The notes under the pieces were generated by a model. It saw only the letters and a list, made by a program, of their open reading frames with translations, had not been told where the DNA came from and searched no databases. Shown piece by piece: positions 8,766 to 17,813 of a DNA stretch of 64,000 nt. The stretch covers positions 2,480,001-2,544,000 of the forward strand of contig CBDEGU010000012.1 of NCBI GenBank assembly GCA_965238045.1, written 5' to 3'. Every line of letters begins with the position of its first letter. The first letter of the stretch is position 1. The position numbers and the translations under genes were made by a program. The stretch comes from CBDEGU01 sp965238045. GTDB lineage: Bacteria > Acidobacteriota > Terriglobia > Bryobacterales > UBA6623.

Positions 8766-9827
8766 TTAATACAACCGGACGCCACGCGGCCCGGGCGACA
8801 TTTCCATGTGAATCGAATCGATGAAGCTCACCTTCATCGACGCGCGCGACATCACCAGCGTCTGAGTGCGGGTGCCTTCGCTGAAGAAACGAACACCGCG
8901 CAGGATGCCGCCGTCGGCCATGCCTCCGGTCACGCCCGTGGCCGCGAAGATGATCGTATTTCCCGGCGCAAGATCCTCGGCGCTATAGATGCGGCGGGGA
9001 TCGCTGATGCCCATGCGCTCGACGCGTTCTTCCAGCTCGGGAGTATCCACGACCAGCCTTCCCAGCATTTCTCCCCGCAAACAACGCATGGCCGCGGCGG
9101 AGATGACACCCTCGGGAGCGCCGCCGGTGCCCATCACCGCGTGCACGTTCGAACCTCGAATAGCGACCGAAACTCCGGCCGAGAGATCTCCGTCGCCGAT
9201 GAGCCGGATGCGGGCTCCGGCGGCGCGAATGTCGCTGATGAGCTTTTCATGCCGGGTCCGGTTCAGGACGACAATGACCAGGTCATCCACGTCGCGGTCC
9301 AGGGCCCGGGCGATGCGCTTCAGGTTTTCGGCGACAGGCAGGTCGAGGTCGACCTTTCCGCGGCAGGCCGGTCCGACGATGATCTTTTCCATGTAGCAGT
9401 CCGGCGCGTGCAGTAGCCCGCCCTTTTCCGATACCGCCATCACCGCCAGCGCGCCGGGCGCTCCGAACGCGCAGAGATTCGTGCCCTCCAACGGATCGAC
9501 CGCGATATCCATCCCCCGATAGGCGCCCTTGCCCGAGGCTCCTTCGCCCACCTTCTCGCCGATATAGAGCATCGGGGCTTGGTCCCGCTCGCCCTCCCCG
9601 ATGACGATGGTTCCGTCGATGGGAACTTCCTCGAAAGCGTGCCGCATCGCCTCGGTCGCGACGCGGTCCGATTCCTTGCGGTCTCCGTTGCCCATCGTTC
9701 GAGCCGCTGCGATCGCCGCCTGTTCCACTACCCGGACCAGTTGCAACCCCAACTCGTCTTCCTCACGGATCGTCATGCTCCCGAATTTGGCCCCGCCCGA
9801 CGGTCTCAAATTTCCCGATTCACTCAT
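8766..9827 (-). CDS. glpX: Fructose-1,6-bisphosphatase class II (GlpX)
   Basis: 353 aa, the usual length for GlpX. It hydrolyses fructose 1,6-bisphosphate in gluconeogenesis in the cytoplasm. Family motifs are clear: GTIVIGEGERDQAPMLYIGE with the metal-binding EGE, IAVDPLEGTN (the DPxxGT motif of the inositol-phosphatase fold) and the GTGGAPEGV segment. The start at 9827 is supported by AGGAG six bases upstream. It stands alone, 46 bp downstream of the sulfatase gene on the same strand. Confidence 0.95.
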   Translation of the reverse strand: MSESGNLRPSGGAKFGSMTIREEDELGLQLVRVVEQAAIAAARTMGNGDRKESDRVATEAMRHAFEEVPIDGTIVIGEGERDQAPMLYIGEKVGEGASGKGAYRGMDIAVDPLEGTNLCAFGAPGALAVMAVSEKGGLLHAPDCYMEKIIVGPACRGKVDLDLPVAENLKRIARALDRDVDDLVIVVLNRTRHEKLISDIRAAGARIRLIGDGDLSAGVSVAIRGSNVHAVMGTGGAPEGVISAAAMRCLRGEMLGRLVVDTPELEERVERMGISDPRRIYSAEDLAPGNTIIFAATGVTGGMADGGILRGVRFFSEGTRTQTLVMSRASMKVSFIDSIHMEMSPGPRGVRLY

Positions 9828-9872
9828 AAGTCTCCTTTGGCGGTCTATCCCTTTCCATCACCACGCGAGCCG

Positions 9873-11354
9873 CTACCCCCGCTCACGGTATTCTTCTTGC
9901 AGCCGTCGCAACTCCTGGGTCAGTTCCGCGCGCATCACTCTATACTCGGCCTGCTCGGCGACATTGTTTAGTTCGTTCGGATCCTGCCGCAGATCAAACA
10001 TCTCCCAATAGCCATCTTCCTTGTAGTACTCGATCAGCTTGTAGCGCTCGTTGCGCACGCCGCGATGGGGACTCACCCGGTGCGCGGTGAAGTATCTGAA
10101 CGACGGATCGGTGCGGGCGTCGCGGGGCAGATCCTTCATCGCCCACGAATTGTCGTAGTAGCAGTAGAGCATCGACGTGCGCCAATCCTCTGGAGCATCG
10201 CCTTGCAGCAGCGGGAGCAAGCTGCGCCCCTGCATCACCTCGGGAACGGGAAGGCCCGCCAGGTCAAGAATCGTAGGAGCCACGTCGATATTCAGCGCCA
10301 TTTGCTCTACGACCTTCCCCGATACCGGCAGACGCGGATAGCGAATCAGCATCGGAATGCGCAGCGAGGGCTCATACATGAATCGCTTGTCGTACCAGCC
10401 ATGCTCGCCGAGGAAGTACCCATTATCAGTGGTATAGATCACCGCCGTATCTTCGGCCTTCCCGCTGGCATCAAGATGCTCCAGCACGCGGCCCAGGTTT
10501 TCATCCACGCCGTAGACGGAGCGGTGGTGATCCTTCACAAACCGCTGGTAGATCCAGTCGCGCTTCTGCTTCCGGCTCAATCCCTTGGGGATGTCGTCGT
10601 AGTCGCCGGCGAGGCTAACTTCAAACCGCATGTCCTCGGCTTCTTTGGCGAGAGTGCGCGTGGCGTAGTCGTCGTCGTAGGTCTCAGGGTACGGCCATTC
10701 GATGTCGTCGAAGAGCTTGGCGTGACGAGGCGCGGGCGTGAACGGACGGTGCGGCGCCTTGTGCTGGTAGACCAGACAGAAGGGCCGATTGCCGGCCTTG
10801 CGAAGAAAGTCGAGAGCGAAATCGGTGGTAATGTCGGTGGCGTAACCATGTTCGGAGGCCCGCCGCCCATTGTGGATGAAGTCCGGATCGGTATAGACTC
10901 CCTGTCCGGGGAGAACTTTCCATTCATCGAATCCGGCCGGATCCTGACGAATGTGCCATTTCCCCACCAGGCCCGTGTGATATCCGGCTTGCTGGAGAAG
11001 CTCGGGGAAGGTGGGCAGATTGGGATCGATCCGCTCGATGGCGTCTCGCTTCTCCGAATTGCCGCGTATGCCATGGACGTGCGAGTAGCAGCCGGTCAGG
11101 ATCGTCGCCCGGCTCGGCGCGCAGAGTGAGTTCGTACAGAAGGCGTTCGAGAAGCGCACGCCCTCGCTGGCCAGGCGGTCCATGTTGGGTGTTTGCAGCA
11201 GCGGGTGGCCGGCGCAGCTCATCTGATCCGCCGTCTGGTCATCGGTCATCACGAACAGAATGTTGGGGCGGCGATGGGCGGGTTTCGAGCCGCAGCCCGA
11301 GAGCAGTCCGGCTCCGGCGGCGCCCAGTCCCCGAAGCGCATCGCGCCGGGTCAT
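9873..11354 (-). CDS. Tat-exported sulfatase
   Basis: The product is an alkaline-phosphatase-superfamily sulfatase. The ATG at 11354 gives a twin-arginine leader (MTRRDALRGLG) that ends in a lipobox-like LLSGC, so the enzyme is probably exported folded and may be lipid-anchored. The metal-site FVMTDDQ and the formylglycine signature LCAPSRATILTG, with Cys as the residue to be modified, are intact. GLVGKWH and YTTDNGYFLGEHG are further conserved blocks. Substrate is probably a sulfated sugar or ester. An anaerobic or FGE-type maturase is required but not encoded in this window. An upstream in-frame ATG at 11432 would hide the Tat leader and was not chosen. Confidence 0.9.
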   Translation of the reverse strand: MTRRDALRGLGAAGAGLLSGCGSKPAHRRPNILFVMTDDQTADQMSCAGHPLLQTPNMDRLASEGVRFSNAFCTNSLCAPSRATILTGCYSHVHGIRGNSEKRDAIERIDPNLPTFPELLQQAGYHTGLVGKWHIRQDPAGFDEWKVLPGQGVYTDPDFIHNGRRASEHGYATDITTDFALDFLRKAGNRPFCLVYQHKAPHRPFTPAPRHAKLFDDIEWPYPETYDDDYATRTLAKEAEDMRFEVSLAGDYDDIPKGLSRKQKRDWIYQRFVKDHHRSVYGVDENLGRVLEHLDASGKAEDTAVIYTTDNGYFLGEHGWYDKRFMYEPSLRIPMLIRYPRLPVSGKVVEQMALNIDVAPTILDLAGLPVPEVMQGRSLLPLLQGDAPEDWRTSMLYCYYDNSWAMKDLPRDARTDPSFRYFTAHRVSPHRGVRNERYKLIEYYKEDGYWEMFDLRQDPNELNNVAEQAEYRVMRAELTQELRRLQEEYRERG

Positions 11355-11450
11355 GGCAGGCCGGGGTATGACAGTCGAGTTCGTTTCTTTCGTCACGGCA
11401 ATAGTGTACAGATTTTCCGCCGGGCGATGCACGCCGGGCGGGCCGGGCCG

Positions 11451-12704
11451 TCAAAAGCGGGACGGGCGAAACGGTTCGGGATCGATACGCGGCGTCGCGC
11501 CCGCGATCAGCTCGGCGACCATCTCCGCCGTGCCGGTCGAAAGCGTCAGCCCCAGCATCGCGTGTCCCGCCGCGATCACTAGATTCTTCCAGCCGTCGGG
11601 CCGGCCGATCATCGGGAGACCATCGGGCGTGCAGGGACGCAAGCCGCGCCAGGTCTCATGCACCTGGAGCGAGCCGGGCATCTGGAAGAACGCGCGCGCG
11701 CCTTGGACGATTGCCTCGACTCGCCGGGTGTTGATCGACTCATTGAGTCCGGCCAGCTCCATCGTACCGGCCAGCCGAACCGTGCCGTCGGCGCGCGGCG
11801 TAACGCCCACCTTCCGCTCGACAAGCGCGGTAGGCAACCGAACCGCGGGCGAGAATCCGCCGACGATCAGCGAATAGCCCTTGCCGGCCTGAATCGGTGC
11901 CCGGATTCCGAGCTTCTCGGTCAGCAGCGGCGTCCAGGAACCGGCCGCCAGCACGTATTGGCCGGCGAGGATTCGCCCCTGTGTGGTGTTGAGCGAAGTG
12001 ATCTCTCCCTCCGAGGCGGCCATGTCAAATGCCTCATCGTGCTCGCGGATCGTCACGCCCTGTTCCCGCGCCAGCCGCGCCATGGCCGCTACCGCCCGCA
12101 GCGGCTCGGCCTGGGCTTCCTTCTCGTAGAAAACGCCTCCGGTCAGCGGACCCGTCAGAGCCGGCTGCAGCTCTCGAACCTCCGAAGCGGAAAGCTCCTT
12201 CGCCGGCACGCCCAGTTCGCGGATCAGAGTCATCTCGCGCAGCGCTCCCTCGATCCCCTTTTCACTGTTGCAGGCATAGATCAAACCCAGTTGCTGGTAG
12301 CCGATCGAAGCGGCCCCATGCTCGGCCACGAACTCTTCGAATCGTTCGAGACTTCTCACCGCCAGGCGAACAAGAATCGGCGCGGCGTAGCGCAGATGTT
12401 TCTCGTTCGCGTGCGAGAGGAACTCCAGCAGCCAGCGAGCCAGCTCCAGACTAGGACGGGGCTTGATGTAGAGCGGACTCGTGCCGTCGAGCATCCAGCG
12501 CGCCGCCTTCCCCAGAGCGCCCGGCATCGGCAGCGGCAGCGCGTGGCTGGGAACGATCCAGCCGCCGTTGCCGTACGAGCACCCATAGCCGGCCTGGCCC
12601 CTCTCAACGACGATCACCGAGGCCCCGCGCTTGCTCAGTTCATAAGCGCAGGCGCAGCCGATGACGCCCCCGCCGATGATGACGATATCCGCCGTGTCTG
12701 GCAT
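11451..12704 (-). CDS. FAD-dependent D-amino-acid dehydrogenase / glycine-oxidase-like protein
   Basis: 417 aa. The N-terminal Rossmann motif DIVIIGGGVIGCACAYELSKRG binds FAD. Further DAO-family blocks are the GCSYGNGG segment after the first strand-turn, YVLAAGSWTP in the middle and RGLRPCTPDGLPMIG near the C-terminus, where the flavin ring is held, plus the GHAMLGLTLSTGTAEMVAELI helix. The architecture matches DadA-like oxidoreductases that deaminate D-amino acids or glycine. Substrate is not determinable. It follows the cupin gene by 8 bp on the same strand, so the two are likely one transcript. Confidence 0.85.
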   Translation of the reverse strand: MPDTADIVIIGGGVIGCACAYELSKRGASVIVVERGQAGYGCSYGNGGWIVPSHALPLPMPGALGKAARWMLDGTSPLYIKPRPSLELARWLLEFLSHANEKHLRYAAPILVRLAVRSLERFEEFVAEHGAASIGYQQLGLIYACNSEKGIEGALREMTLIRELGVPAKELSASEVRELQPALTGPLTGGVFYEKEAQAEPLRAVAAMARLAREQGVTIREHDEAFDMAASEGEITSLNTTQGRILAGQYVLAAGSWTPLLTEKLGIRAPIQAGKGYSLIVGGFSPAVRLPTALVERKVGVTPRADGTVRLAGTMELAGLNESINTRRVEAIVQGARAFFQMPGSLQVHETWRGLRPCTPDGLPMIGRPDGWKNLVIAAGHAMLGLTLSTGTAEMVAELIAGATPRIDPEPFRPSRF

Positions 12705-12712
12705 GGGATCGT

Positions 12713-13207
12713 TTAGCCTTCGACCGATGAATGTTGTCCGCCCCCCGCCGCCCGCAGTTTTTCCAGACCCCCGCCCGTGGGGACGTTGATGAACAATACA
12801 CCCAGCAGGTCATCGCCTGTATTGACGAGTTCATGCGCGGCGTTCGGAGGGATATAGAGTACGTCCTCTTGCTTGACAGCGTGGGTCTGGTCCCCGATGG
12901 TCGCCGTGCCCCGGCCTCGCGTGATCACGACCAGTTCCTCGGCGTCGGGGTGGATGTGCAACTCGGCGACATGGCGGCCTCCGGGAGGAATCAGCATGTG
13001 GTGCACGAACTGAATCGTCTGAAGGCAGGTCCGCTCCGGCGAAGCCTCGGTCTCAAAAAGCCGCCGAACCGGCGCCGGCATCTCCGAGCGGCTGCGCCAG
13101 CGGCCCGCGTCATCCCGAACGCGATAGTCAATCACGCGATGCGGGTTATTGAAAAGCAGACTTTGAACGACATTGTAGACCTGCGACTTCCAGTTGGCAA
13201 ACGGCAT
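12713..13207 (-). CDS. Cupin-domain protein
   Basis: 164 aa. A single conserved beta-barrel carries the two cupin motifs: GGRHVAELHIHPDAEELVVITRG with metal ligands His, His and Glu, and YIPPNAAHELVNTG with the third His. It probably binds a metal and a small organic acid. It may be an oxalate or amino-acid handling accessory to the FAD oxidase 8 bp downstream. A truncated IS3 element begins within about 55 bp upstream, so its original promoter may be lost. Confidence 0.8.
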   Translation of the reverse strand: MPFANWKSQVYNVVQSLLFNNPHRVIDYRVRDDAGRWRSRSEMPAPVRRLFETEASPERTCLQTIQFVHHMLIPPGGRHVAELHIHPDAEELVVITRGRGTATIGDQTHAVKQEDVLYIPPNAAHELVNTGDDLLGVLFINVPTGGGLEKLRAAGGGQHSSVEG

Positions 13208-13263
13208 GGCAAGTCCATTCTATCCAGGACCGGCCGGGAGATGCTTTTGTTCCAGGAGCGCCG

Positions 13264-13482
13264 GTGTTCGAATTACCGGCCCGCGTCGAGCCCGGCCGCG
13301 AGGCCCAAGCCCGCCTGGCCGAGCTGGAACCCAAAGTCGGCCGCCAGGCCATGGAGATTGATTTTTTGTCCGCAGCCTTGCGGCATGCCGAGGGTCTGCG
13401 CCGGCCGAGCATCGTCAGTGGAACCGGCGCCTCGCTGACTAAGTACGGGCCGCCAGGCGGCAAGGCAAACGAGGCAAAATGA
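13264..13482 (+). pseudogene. IS3 OrfA remnant
   Basis: 72 residues remain. The coiled segment RLAELEPKVGRQAMEIDFL is the leucine-zipper-like region at the C-terminus of IS3 OrfA proteins. The helix-turn-helix that should precede it, about 45 residues or more, is absent, so this is a truncated copy. Its stop overlaps the OrfB start as ATGA. Confidence 0.7.
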
Positions 13483-14300
13483 GCACACGCGATTTGTGCC
13501 GCTTGAGTGGGCTGGCTCGCTCGAGCCTCTACCGCAAGCTCAAGCCAGCCAGCGAACACGGCCAGCAACTGCGCCAGGCAATCGTCCGCGCCGCCTTGGA
13601 TCACCCGGCCTACGGCACCCGGCGGACGACCCATCAGGTGCGCCGTCAAAAGCTGAGCGTCAACCGCAAGCGCGTACAGCGGGTGATGCGCGAAGAGAAT
13701 CTATTGCGCCGGCGTCGCCGAACGACTCCACGAACGACCGATTCGAAGCACGCGCCGCGGCGTTATGAGAACCTGACGCGCGAGTTGCGGCCCGCGGGTC
13801 CGAACCAGTTGTGGGGGTCCGATATCAGCTATGTGCGATTGAGAAACCGCTTCGTCTATGTGGCCGTGGTGTTAGATGTGTTTTCGCGGCGGGTGGTGGG
13901 TTGGGCCGTGGGCCCGAACCTGAAAACTGAGTTACCGATGGTGGCGCTGCAACAAGCGTTGAGCAGCCGCTGTCCGGCGCCGGGCTGGATGCACCATGCC
14001 GACCAAGGTTCGCAGTACGCTTCGGAGGCCTATGTGGCAACACTGCGGCAAGCCGGCGCGAGGATATCGATGAGCCGCAAGGGCCGGCCGCGGGATAACG
14101 CTCATGTGGAAAGCTTTTTCAAGACTTTGAAAACGGAGGAAGTCGCATGCAACGAGTATGAAAGTTTGGCCGAGGCGCAGGCCGAGATCGGCGCTTATAT
14201 TGAGCGGGAATACAATCGCAGGCGATTGCATTCGTCGCTGGGGTATCGGCCGCCGGAAGAGTATGAGCGGCTGTTAGAAGAGGCGGCTGAGGCCGCCTGA
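13479..14300 (+). CDS. IS3-family transposase OrfB (rve integrase core)
   Basis: 273 aa with the HTH_21 segment (NRKRVQRVMREENLL) and an rve integrase catalytic domain. The DDE residues are visible in NQLWGSDISYV (D), HHADQGSQYAS (D) and RDNAHVESFFKTLKTE (E). The C-terminal YNRRRLHSSLGYRPPEEYE is the typical ending. The frame is intact. In functional IS3 elements OrfB is made by frameshifting from OrfA; here it begins at an ATG overlapping the OrfA stop. Confidence 0.9.
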   Translation: MSTRDLCRLSGLARSSLYRKLKPASEHGQQLRQAIVRAALDHPAYGTRRTTHQVRRQKLSVNRKRVQRVMREENLLRRRRRTTPRTTDSKHAPRRYENLTRELRPAGPNQLWGSDISYVRLRNRFVYVAVVLDVFSRRVVGWAVGPNLKTELPMVALQQALSSRCPAPGWMHHADQGSQYASEAYVATLRQAGARISMSRKGRPRDNAHVESFFKTLKTEEVACNEYESLAEAQAEIGAYIEREYNRRRLHSSLGYRPPEEYERLLEEAAEAA

Positions 14301-14801
14301 GTTTTCTTAAGGCATGAGCAGATCTATCGATCCGATGGCGCAGCAGAAGGCGGGATGCGGCCTCAGTGGGCGCGCACCCCGCACTCATCGTTTCGATGAG
14401 TCCGCGACCGGGTATTCCTTGGCGGGATGCTCTCCAGCAGAGCCCGCCTCCGCTTCCCCGGCTGACTCGATCATGCCTCGATGCGGCTGGATACGCTATG
14501 CTTTTTCAGTCAACCGCAACACGTCCCTTATTTCTTGGCCTCGCCTCAGGGGTCCACTCCATCCAGCCCCCGAACTCCGTAATTCTTCCTGCGATGAACG
14601 GTGGGAAGTCATGGAGCACGGGTCATGGATTCAGGAGGAGCACGAAAACGGGTGGCCACCCCGAAGCGAAGATTTTCCGTCCGGCCGCCCTTGCCGCCTG
14701 ACCGATGCGCATGGCGGCGGCGCCGAGAAGATCCTCGTCCAGGAGAGGAGTTGAGCCAGAGGTTCCAAGGTTGAGAACCTCGAAAATCCGCGGAGGGGTC
14801 G
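14301..14801. other. No supported gene
   Basis: About 500 bases between the IS3 remnant and the small hypothetical gene. Two plus-strand frames of 111-146 codons exist, but neither has a ribosome binding site, a recognisable domain or consistent codon bias. A minus-strand scrap around 14470-14560 (GQEIRDVLRLTEKA) is interrupted by stops and might be a relic of a helix-turn-helix of a transposase. I regard this as degraded sequence. Confidence 0.4.
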
Positions 14802-15020
14802 CTACGCGCCCGGCCGCAAGTCCTTGATCAGCCCCGACTCCTTGAGAAACGCGCGGACGGGAACCGCCTCCTCCCCCTCGACGCTTACCGTCAGCAAAAC
14901 ATCGGCCGACGGCCCGGTCAGCCGGATATCGATCCGGTCGGAATCCTCATAGACACGGAAATAGGCGATCGCCGCAAGATTAATGATGCGGTGCCGGACG
15001 CGAATGAACTGTGGCTGCAT
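14802..15020 (-). CDS. Small hypothetical protein, 72 aa
   Basis: From the ATG at 15020 the product is MQPQFIRVRHRIINLAAIAYFRV..., a small alpha/beta protein with no signal or membrane segment. The frame continues upstream, but that part overlaps an FG-GAP gene fragment on the other strand, so the short start is preferred. I do not recognise the family with certainty; the RIINLAAIAYF block recalls the recognition strand of LytTR-like DNA-binding domains, but it is too short to claim that. Confidence 0.4.
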   Translation of the reverse strand: MQPQFIRVRHRIINLAAIAYFRVYEDSDRIDIRLTGPSADVLLTVSVEGEEAVPVRAFLKESGLIKDLRPGA

Positions 15021-15174
15021 AACGGGATGACTCTCGTACTCGCAGACTCTCTCTCCGCTCCAGTCGGTGCGACTCTCGCGGAAAACTTCCCAACGGCCTA
15101 TTCTATCGTCATCGCCCGGACGCTGCATAAAGACCAGACGCGGCATATAGGATGGAGACGCGGGCTGGGCCTGT

Positions 15175-15375
15175 TTGGAAACCGGCTGGGAGTGGGTCAG
15201 GCACATGATCTACTACGGCGGACGAGTGGACAGCGGTATGCAGATTCCCGTCATCGACACCGATCCAGACGGCGACCTCGATCTCGTCGTCGCTGGAAAG
15301 AGCGGCTTTTTTTTCGAGAATCGATCAAATAACGCCTTCCGCGGCCGAGTAGTCCCGTGCCGGGCCCCGTTTTGA
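15175..15375 (+). pseudogene. C-terminal remnant of an FG-GAP/VCBS-repeat protein
   Basis: The frame reads HMIYYGGRVDSGMQIPVIDTD and then GDLDLVVAGKSGFFFENRS, which is the last FG-GAP repeat and C-terminus found in secreted VCBS proteins of Acidobacteria and Planctomycetes. The rest of such a gene, many hundreds of codons, is absent upstream. The T8 run at about 15306-15313 lies within it. It is a leftover from a deletion or recombination in this IS-rich zone. Confidence 0.6.
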
Positions 15376-15940
15376 GAAGGTCCCTCCGCCAGAGGAGCCT
15401 CCCTTGCCCGGGCTGGCCCGGATTCGGGCTTCCCTGACAGCCCCGTCAACTCGAAATTGCGGATCTCCGGCCAGTTTTTTGACGCCCTGGCGTGCGCCGG
15501 AAGCTGAAAGCCCCTCTCTCCACCGCTCCGGGCTTGGGTCGGCTGCGCTGGTGTGTAAGAGTCCCGCTAACCACTCCGGTGGCCCTCGAGGCCTACCCCG
15601 GGCGACGCGAATCAAGCAAAAACAACACTTCTTATTACCCCATATATAGTCGCCTATGTGTTGTCTCTCTACACTATATCGTGTATCAAAAACGCTCTGA
15701 ACTTGCATTTTGACATCCAAGATCTCGCTTCGCGAATCCAGCCCGCGCCGTCGCCGGCCTGGATAGAGCCGTCGGCCAGACTATCGGAATCAGCCAGCTC
15801 CTGATCCCACTTTTGGACCTCCGGACGCCCGCTGTCGTTGCCGGATACAAGATATGCTACTGTGGCTCTCCTGAGTACTGGAGCAGACTATCGAAGAGCT
15901 GCCTCGGACAAACAAGCGGGATCGGTCACTAGGTGGTAAC
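15376..15940. other. Gene-free region with AT-rich promoter-like island
   Basis: No gene is supported. Bases about 15610-15715 are strikingly AT-rich compared with the neighbourhood and include CCATATATAGTCG and the imperfect palindrome ACACTATATCGTGT (15671-15684, 12 of 14 symmetric). Such sites resemble operators of PadR-type regulators that often precede acidobacterial permease genes. No such gene remains; it may be an orphan promoter, truncated by the IS element that begins at 15941. Confidence 0.4.
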
Positions 15941-17053
15941 GGCGCTGTTGCATGATTCAACTGTGGCGCGAGTGGGGGCGCTTTTCCAACTTCTCGTTCA
16001 GGACACCACAGCGCAGGATTTCGGCCTACCCAGCTCGGCCATCCGGTTGAGGATGTGACACCCGATCGCAACTTCTCTCCTTTGTGCCTTGCCGTGCCTC
16101 GCCTTCAATCCGCCTCCGAGCACGGACTTGTATCGGAAGAAGCTGTTTTCAACGCGCGCCTGCTGTCGGTAGCCCGACTCCTTCTGCCACTCTCGTCGCC
16201 CGACCTGGCGAATCCTCTCAAGAGCCGTGTCACGCTGCGCCCATGGGCCGTCCGTTGGCCCCGCCGACACCGCGGAGCGACGAGGGGGAATCACAATCAC
16301 GACGTTCTCTGTACCGGCCGCGCTGAGTTGATCGTAGACTGACCTGTGGTCGTAGGCTCCGTCTGCGGTGAAACGCCGGATGGGAACCTCGATTGTGTCG
16401 AGAAGAGCAGGGAGTGTGGAGGCGTCGTCCCGGCTGCTCGCTGTGAGTTCGGCCGCCACAATGAACCCCTCGGCATCCACCCCGATGTGCAGCTTCCGCC
16501 AATCCCGGCGTTTCTTTGATGCCTTGTGCTTGTGCGCGTTCCATTCGCCGCAACCCAGAATCTTCAGCCCTGTGGAATCGACGATCAAGTCGATCGGGCC
16601 GTCATAGGATCGGGTCAGGGGCGGCACCGCAACGATTTGGTTCCGGCGCGAGAGTGTGGTGTGGTCCGGGGCCTTGAGGTTGAGGCCCATCAAGCGGAGC
16701 AGCGAGTCCAGGAACCCCTCGGTCTGGCGGAGCGGCAGGCTGAAGACGACCCGCAGCGTCAACGCGGTCCGGACCGCGAGGTTCGAGTACCGCCGCTGGC
16801 CTCCGCGAAGACCGTTCTTCGGTGGTACCCACGCGGCAATTGCATCCTCGCTCAGCCAGATCGTGACGTCGCCGCGGCTCCTGAGGCCACGCTCGTACTC
16901 CCTCCAGTTCCGGATTCTGTACTTCTTCTTATACTGGCGGTTGACTCGGCTCGACTTCGCTGCGACCATGACGTTACCCCCGATCTCTATGATGGACTGG
17001 ACCCCACCCCCGCCGCTAGCGTGCTCGCTTACACCGATTCATGCACCAACGCC
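15941..17053 (-). mobile_element. IS5-family (IS903 group) insertion sequence, copy 1
   Basis: 1113 bp, the same length as copy 2 at 35650-36762 and nearly identical, in the opposite orientation. Both ends begin GGCG and form an 18-bp imperfect inverted repeat: GGCGTTGGTGCATGAATC and GGCGCTGTTGCATGATTC, with three mismatches. This matches the IS903-type terminus. The 9-bp flanks (GGTGGTAAC left, GTGCGAAGG right) do not match, so the target duplication is missing or was lost by later deletion. At least three base differences separate the two copies. Confidence 0.9.
15998..16969 (-). CDS. IS5-family (IS903 group) transposase, copy 1
   Basis: 323 aa, intact. The N-terminus YRIRNWREYERGLRSRGDVTIWL and LVVDSTGLKILG-type catalytic segment (LIVDSTGLK, first Asp), GAYDHRSVYD (second Asp) and RQQARVENSFFRYKSVLGG (Glu) give a complete DDE set. 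Both copies encode the same protein except at most one or two residues, which suggests recent transposition and a potentially active element. Confidence 0.92.
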   Translation of the reverse strand: MVAAKSSRVNRQYKKKYRIRNWREYERGLRSRGDVTIWLSEDAIAAWVPPKNGLRGGQRRYSNLAVRTALTLRVVFSLPLRQTEGFLDSLLRLMGLNLKAPDHTTLSRRNQIVAVPPLTRSYDGPIDLIVDSTGLKILGCGEWNAHKHKASKKRRDWRKLHIGVDAEGFIVAAELTASSRDDASTLPALLDTIEVPIRRFTADGAYDHRSVYDQLSAAGTENVVIVIPPRRSAVSAGPTDGPWAQRDTALERIRQVGRREWQKESGYRQQARVENSFFRYKSVLGGGLKARHGKAQRREVAIGCHILNRMAELGRPKSCAVVS

Positions 17054-17116
17054 GTGCGAAGGCGATATACCAACACCTTTCCGCCGCAGGGCGCTATGTT
17101 GTTTGTTTCCGGGGAC

Positions 17117-17813
17117 TTAATCCTGCTCGCGGTCGCGGAACTCTTCGTACCAGTTCATGACGACGCGGATGGCGGGTGGCTTGTCGGACGCGCCCTCAAC
17201 TGCCTCCCTGAGGACAAAGCGCCGGCCGTCCGCTGAAACGTCGTACCGCTGTTTGGGGTAGGACGACCGCAACCAGCGATCGCGAAACAGCAGCTTCGGT
17301 GTTCCCGGCGAGAAGCCTTGGGCCGTCGAAACCGAGACAGCCATGAGTTGGTCCCCTTCGACGTAGAACAGTTCCTTGCCGTCCCTGCTCCAGCGGGGTT
17401 GCGTGCCCCCGTTGATCGAAACCTGCCACTTGCCCCTACCCTCGGGAAAAGGCCGGACGTAGATCTCGCTTCGGCCCGATTCACTCGACACGTAGGCAAC
17501 GAATCGGTCGTCGGGCGAGAAGACCGGGATTCTTTCGTCAGCCGCGGTCCTCAGATACGGGGTCGGCTCATATCCCTCCCCGCCTGCTTTGGACTTGAGG
17601 TACCAGAGATCCGAGCCGGTTTCGCGGTCGGATTGACTGTAAAGAAGATACTTCCCATCCCTGGACCAGTCGGATGACCACTCGTTTCGGGATGTGGCCG
17701 CCACCGCCTGCTCCTCCCCGCCGCCATCGGCTTGCCGGAGATAGATATCGGGATTGCCCGCCCGAAGGGACAGAAACGCTACCTCGTCGCCTCCGGGCGG
17801 GCCGCCCCGCCAA
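17117..17813 (-). pseudogene. C-terminal fragment of a WD40/TolB-like (PD40) protein
   Basis: The frame reads GDEVAFLSLRAGNPDIYLRQ, then SSDWSRDGKYLLYSQSD, FSPDDRFVAYVSSESG and PRWSRDGKELFYVEGD, that is four blades of a PD40 propeller, ending with VVMNWYEEFRDRE. This ending is typical of acidobacterial serine/threonine kinases with a C-terminal propeller. The frame is open to 17827 but lacks a start codon and the kinase or remaining blades; the DinB gene occupies the place where they should be. An ATG-less start near 17704 gives a partial 195-codon frame only. Remnant of a larger gene. Confidence 0.65.

Larger units (their letters stand above)
13250..14300 (+). mobile_element. IS3-family insertion sequence, 5'-truncated
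   Basis: The two overlapping frames of an IS3-type element are present, but OrfA lacks its N-terminal helix-turn-helix. No convincing terminal inverted repeat or target duplication was found at the left edge. The right boundary could not be fixed and lies soon after 14300. The element is probably immobile unless a partner supplies the missing part. Confidence 0.75.

Noticed and set aside
8552..8824. A 90-codon plus-strand frame with a good ribosome binding site (GGAGGAGGATG)
   Set aside because: It runs through the nested inverted repeats and into glpX antisense, and its product has no recognisable domain.
14314..14754. Plus-strand frames of 111 and 146 codons after the IS3 remnant
   Set aside because: No ribosome binding site, no domain and no consistent codon pattern; the region is more likely degraded sequence.
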